Origin: Adiantum capillus-veneris
Taxonomy: Eukaryota; Streptophyta; Polypodiopsida; Polypodiales; Pteridaceae
Reading direction: 5' to 3'
Assembly: GCA_014529385.2 (NCBI GenBank)
Contig: CM043955.1
Location: 139,987,108 to 140,051,107 of the forward strand
DNA: 64,000 nt
Position 1 is the stretch's first letter; every line of letters begins with the position of its first letter. Shown in pieces: positions 59,835 through 64,000 of this stretch. The translations under genes were made by a program, and so were the position numbers. The notes beneath the pieces are model-generated. The model worked only from the letters and a program-made list of their open reading frames with translations. It searched no databases and was not told the DNA's origin.

Positions 59835-59931
59835 AACGTTATCCCGCGTTCCTGTACTTTGTGTCTTTACCCACAACAACCGAGCCTCACTTCTTGAGGA
59901 AAAAGTGATTGATGTCCCGGCAACGGAACCT

Positions 59932-60133
59932 TGAAACAGGCCCGTAGGGCGGTAGGCTTCGGCTCTCACCCAAAATTCTTTACTTTATACACACACACAG
60001 AGCACTTTAGAAAGGTAACCTGCGACGGGAATTAACACTTATGTACACACACGGCTCGAAAGCTAGAATGCCCTGAGCAGATGCCGACAACCTGTAGGCC
60101 CCAAAATTGGCGCCCCTTTTGGTATTTCTTTAT
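59932..60133 (-). repeat. Internal LTR fragment (R-U5 part only)
   Basis: 202 bp ending CCTGTTTCA next to a PBS (complement of CCCGGCAACGGAACCT at 59917-59931). It stops at ATAAAGAAATACC, where the pol sequence GATCCCGCAAAG is fused. The U3 part of the LTR is absent. Confidence 0.88.
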
Positions 60134-61222
60134 CCTTTGCGGGATCCATTCTAACACCATCCTTTGAGACTATGTGGCCAAGAAAGTGGATCTCTTCCAA
60201 GAAGAATTCACTTTTCTTAGGATTGGCAAGTAGCCTGTGACTGTGCAGCTCTTCGAACACAATGGTCAAGTGACGCCTATGCTCCTCTTCATTCTTCGAA
60301 CAGCCTATCATGTCATCGACAAACGTCCCAACAAATTGTTCATGCGAGCGGGAAATCCGGTCCATCATTCTGTTGAACGTGGCAGGAGCATTTGTTAGCC
60401 CAAACGGCATCACTAGAAACTCACAAAGACCAAATGTCGTTCTAATCGCAGTCTTGTGCACATCCTCTGGCCTTATACAAATCTGATGGTACCCACTCTT
60501 AAGGTCTATCCTGCTAAAAATTGCAACACCCTCTAAACGATCGAGAATATCATCAATTCGAGGAATAGGAAACCTATTCTTGATGGTATTCTTATTCAAC
60601 GCACGGTAATCAATACACATGCACCATGAGCCATCCTTCTGCACTAGGAGCACTGGGGAACAAAAGGGTGAAGAACTAGGCTCAATCAGCCCCTTCTCTA
60701 ATAACTCCTCAACCTGGCCCATAATCTCTTTCTGCTGCGCCGTGCTAACCCTGTAGGGCGGTCTATTTTTGTGGGCTACACCCTAGCACCAAATCTATCC
60801 GATGGTCCTCAGGTCTCTCTGGCGACAATTGCGACAGTAATGAATCAGAAAAACAGAAACAGTCACTAAACTTTTGCAAAAATGCTGACCTTTCTTTATT
60901 TAACACAGATAAATTTGACTGATCATTATCTAAGACATCACGTGCAAAAATCAAGTACACAGAAAGATGATTCTTTATTACAGAAGTGATAGCAGAAGCA
61001 GATACAATAGGGAGAGACTCCCCTTTGAGCTTTACATCCACAACATGAGTTTTGCCCCTATGCTGAAGGGTGATCGTCTTGCCGAAGACATCCAGCACGC
61101 CATGCACTCTAACAGCCAGGGAATTCCAAGTAGCACATTGCACCATTCCAATGGCATGATATAAAACTCTTCTAGCCAGGACATGCGAACCCTGCCTGTG
61201 CCATGTACCCCATCTCTTCATC
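60134..61222 (-). pseudogene. Composite element, unit 2 protease and RT, truncated at LTR fusion
   Basis: Protease C-terminal region (61221-60763; VHGVLDVFGKTITLQHRGKT, then LSQLSPERPEDHRIDLVLG without the two B1 stops) and RT (60722-60134; [39 protein letters not shown], catalytic FVDDMIGCS where A1 and A2 have FFDDMIVYS). It ends at RMDPAK, where the frame runs into the LTR fragment. A deletion near 61160 removes part of the protease (PGH to the LAVRVHG region). Confidence 0.88.
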
Positions 61223-63128
61223 TCTCATGCCCAACTTCATAGCTAACTCAAGTGAGATAAAGTTTACTTTGGCACCTGGATCAAAGAAGATGAGTGCCGT
61301 TTGATCCCAAACTTTACCCCATGCCCTGAATAACTCACTGGCATCTGTACTGGGCCTGTCACCCACCATGTCTGGCACCAAACATGTCGTGGGTTTAGGC
61401 TTCTTGCCTTTCTGGTCCTCTTTATCATCTGAGCTAGCTGGTCTTTTCCTTTGTGGACAATTGGTAGCAAAGTGACCAGGTTGCTCGCATATAAAGCATT
61501 TGTTTTCAGCCATTAGGACCTTCTTTTCCTCGAGCGACTTACGCACAAAAGGCTTCCTTTTCTCTTTCTTTGCCTGCGCTCTAGAAATCCCGGCTGAATC
61601 CTTGTCCTTGGTGGCCTTTTCCGACCCCTGTGACGCTTCAGGAGCCGTTTTCACAAGCTTCTTCGCTGAATTTTTCTTTTGCTGCCCTCCTTTCTCATTG
61701 CTCGGAAACCCACTGTCCTCTCCTTTCAACAAGGCAAGACCAGTGTTAGCAACTTCCATAAGTTGAGTGAGGGTAGCCACTCTGTTCTTGGTACAGTAAT
61801 CACGAAGCCCTCTAAGCAGCCCACAACAGTACTTCTCTATCTGCTCTGTCAATGGCACAAATCTATAGGGGGTCACTGAGAGTAACGCTTTACAAAACCT
61901 CCGATTGTACTCCAGCAAGTTCTTGCATGTAGCCGAAGTAAGCTAGTGCCATTCTGTCATGACGTCGGCTTCAAATTCATTTGACAACCAAGCAGATGCA
62001 AATATTTGCTTGAAGTAAACCCAAGTAGCGGGTGCCTGCCCTTGCACTAACAATGTCGTCCACCATGTAAGCGCATTGTCCTTTAAGAAAGTGGCAGCTT
62101 TCCTGACCTTAGAGGCCTCTGTAAAATTCCCTCCTGCACAAGCTATATCAAATTGCTAGAGGAAAGTGAGAGCCTTTGCTTTATCCTCGAAGCCATTAAA
62201 GGTATTGAACTTTACAGCTGCACCGCCTCCTTTAGAAGCTTTCGGCTTTTCTAGTGCCCCCAAGTTGTCATAAGGAATGGTTTGCAACATGGGCACTATA
62301 GTAATAGGCATGATCGGCACATCTTTGGCCAATAATATTTTGTGTCAGAGGTGCCATATCTGGCTGCTGTCCAGAAAAACAAGCCAGGCCAAAATGATCC
62401 TGTGGCACCCCAAACTGGCCCTGGTTGCACTGAAAACCTTGCTGCATGCCGATACTACCATACATGGGGTTTGGCATCATGCCTTGCATACCCCCAAATA
62501 CTGTTCCTGGCATGTATGGCTGACTTCCAGGCACATAACCAACCATACTTTGGAACACTGATCCACCCCTGAAATACCCAGGATGCACCATGGGTGGTGG
62601 AAAAACTAGGTGCATTTCCTGGTATCCAGTTCCTTGTCCATTCAAGACAGCATGCGGGCTCTAAAAGGTGGCGGGCTGAACTGGCATAACCTGTGGAATA
62701 GGCGTTTTAGCCACCTGTTCAAACACGGCAGGAACCTGTTTTGGAGCCCCCGACTCCGCAACATGCGAGTGTTCCCTATCCTGCTGAATCGCATGAAGTA
62801 CTTGTGCTTGAGCCTCAACAAGCTCTGTACGCGGTGTAGGTTGCCTATTTTGCCGTTGCACTGGTGGCAATTGCAAGAACTCCATAAACGTTGGATTTTG
62901 CACCAGTTGCGAAAAGACATTCACCGCGGCAACTAATTGAGTCTTGAACGCATCATCCTCAAGTTGCCTAGTCATAAAGCCCTGTACTACTGGAGGGACA
63001 TTCACATCAACAGGAGGTACAGACTGACGTGGCCGTGAGTTCTCGCCAATCTCGAACACCATAACAGTTTCCCGTCTGTCCTTCGAAGAGGAACCCTCTT
63101 CCAATATGCCCTTCCCTTTGTTGGCCAT
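61172..63128 (-). pseudogene. Composite element, unit 2 Gag and protease start (broken)
   Basis: ATG at 63128 starts MANKGKGILEEGSSSKDRRE and remains open to about 62661 (QVMPVQPATF), where a stop follows. The central Gly/Met/Gln-rich part is in 62645-62268. The Gag core (62250-61925) has stops, for example at about 62156 and 61948. The last open part (61918-61172) has VTPYRFVPLTEQIEKYCCGL, the CCHC knuckle CFICEQPGHFATNCP (about 61480) and the protease box FFDPGAKVNF (about 61290). Because it lacks several B1 lesions it represents an independent family-B lineage. Confidence 0.88.
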
Positions 63129-63209
63129 AGTGTAATCCCGCGTTCCTGTACTTTGTGTCTTTACCCAAAACAACCGAGGCTCACTTCTTGAGGAAAAAGT
63201 AATTGATGT

Positions 63210-63225
63210 CCCGGCAACGGAACCT
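63210..63225 (-). other. Primer-binding site, tRNA-Glu-like
   Basis: Minus strand AGGTTCCGTTGCCGGGACATC after the LTR end GTTTCA. From the second base it matches the complement of a plant tRNA-Glu 3' end (TGGTTCCGTTGCCGGGAC) perfectly. Confidence 0.75.
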
Positions 63226-64000
63226 TGAAACCGGCCCATGGGGCGGTAGGCTTTGGCTTTCACCCGAAATTCTTTACTTTAGACACACGCAGAGAGAACG
63301 TGCAGAGAAAACCTGCGACAGGAATTAACACTTGAGCACACACACGACTCGGAAGCTAGATTGCTCCGAGCAGACGCCGACAACCTCTAGGCCCCAAAAT
63401 TGGCGCCCCTTTCGGTATTTCTTTATACTTTGAGAAGGTAAATTACAAAGTAGAGTCCTCAGAATCCTTTACCTGTATCCCGCTAGATACCACCTGTTTT
63501 GGCCAAATTTCGGCAGCATAACAACCCCAAAACTTGCGCGAAACCAATTCCGCTACTGGAACTCTCTTCCACTGGCATAAACCCTCTGATTCCTGCCCAA
63601 AAACAGTAAATTCAGCAATGCTGTATTTACTGGTTTTTGCCCTGTTTTCAGCCCCAAACAATCCCCTAAATGTCCTCTGCCAATGGGGCACTATTCCCAA
63701 TGTTTCTGGCGTCCGTATGGCTGAAAAACAGTCAATTTACAGCACATACACAGCGCTGAAAACTCACATGTACGGTGAGGTTATGACCCTCACCGGTGCC
63801 TGCTTTGGAGTAGCAGTTAGCTACCCCTGTTCCTGCTCAAGGAGGCTCTTGCCTCATCACAAAAGCATGAAACCACACAGTTGTACATCAATCAAATGAA
63901 GAGCCCTCTTGTGGGGCATCACATTACTGCACGTAGGGGAGAGAGGAGAGCAGTGTGTAGTGTGCAAGGCATCACTCCTAGCACCACACTGTACATGAGG
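63226..64000 (-). repeat. 5' LTR of the composite element (runs off window)
   Basis: The 775 bp visible match 53459-54230 closely, with only scattered differences. Shared motif at 63402-63426. By comparison about 670 bp should lie beyond the window. Confidence 0.9.

Larger units (their letters stand above)
53459..64000 (-). mobile_element. Composite, rearranged family-B Ty3 element (runs off window)
   Basis: Minus strand, from right to left: 5' LTR (64000 to 63226, start outside the window), PBS, gag and part of pol (63128 to 60134), a fusion to the R-U5 part of another LTR (60133-59932), a second PBS, second gag with an inverted segment, full-length but broken pol (to 55071), PPT and 3' LTR (54899-53459). 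The outer LTRs resemble each other closely, while the internal LTR piece is clearly different. This suggests that two family-B copies recombined. Confidence 0.88.

Overview
The window is repeat-dense nuclear DNA from a land plant with a large genome. Three things point there: chromovirus-type Ty3 elements carrying initiator-Met- or Glu-type primer sites, a plant-type L1 LINE, and the only recognisable host gene, a multi-exon DXO-family NAD-decapping enzyme with plant-like sequence. The species cannot be fixed from the sequence; a fern or another big, repeat-rich lineage would fit. No operons, rRNA, tRNA or CRISPR were seen. All identities below come from reading the sequence, not from database searches.

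Left part (1-8580): a head-to-tail chain of four non-LTR retrotransposon copies (LINE A, B, C, D, + strand). Each is joined to the next only by a long (CT)n tract, and B, C and D start abruptly just after a (CT)n run. A, B, C and the distant copy F (32.7-34.9 kb) end in the same 3' tail with a small stem-loop, followed by (CT)n. This looks like a LINE family that inserts into (CT)n microsatellites and uses its own tail as the next landing site. Its ORF ends in a zinc knuckle followed by a conserved PCNA-binding (PIP-box-like) motif. A solo LTR with perfect target duplication sits in copy C.

Middle-left (8580-22960): a minus-strand LTR with its PBS and a gag stub; six phase-consistent exons of the DXO gene (10541-11601, minus); a 3'-truncated LINE (E) of the same family; a degraded L1-type LINE (about 19.0 to 14.7 kb, minus) with a 150-bp tandem duplication; microsatellites and G-tracts; and a short LTR carrying (CT)n next to a PBS.

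Middle (22963-34867): a 3'-truncated Ty3 chromovirus (A1), a non-autonomous LTR element (minus) with an intact 398-codon ORF of unknown function, and LINE F.

Right (35840-64000): Ty3 family-B element B1 (target duplication GATAT) carries a complete, probably young family-A element A2 (target duplication GCTGA, LTRs identical by eye, one open 1704-codon Gag-Pol) inside its 3' LTR. After it comes a scrambled family-B composite (minus) with an internal gag inversion, an internal LTR fragment fused to pol, and a 5' LTR running off the window. The A elements appear to be the coding-competent ones; the B copies are riddled with stops, two of which are shared between separate insertions.
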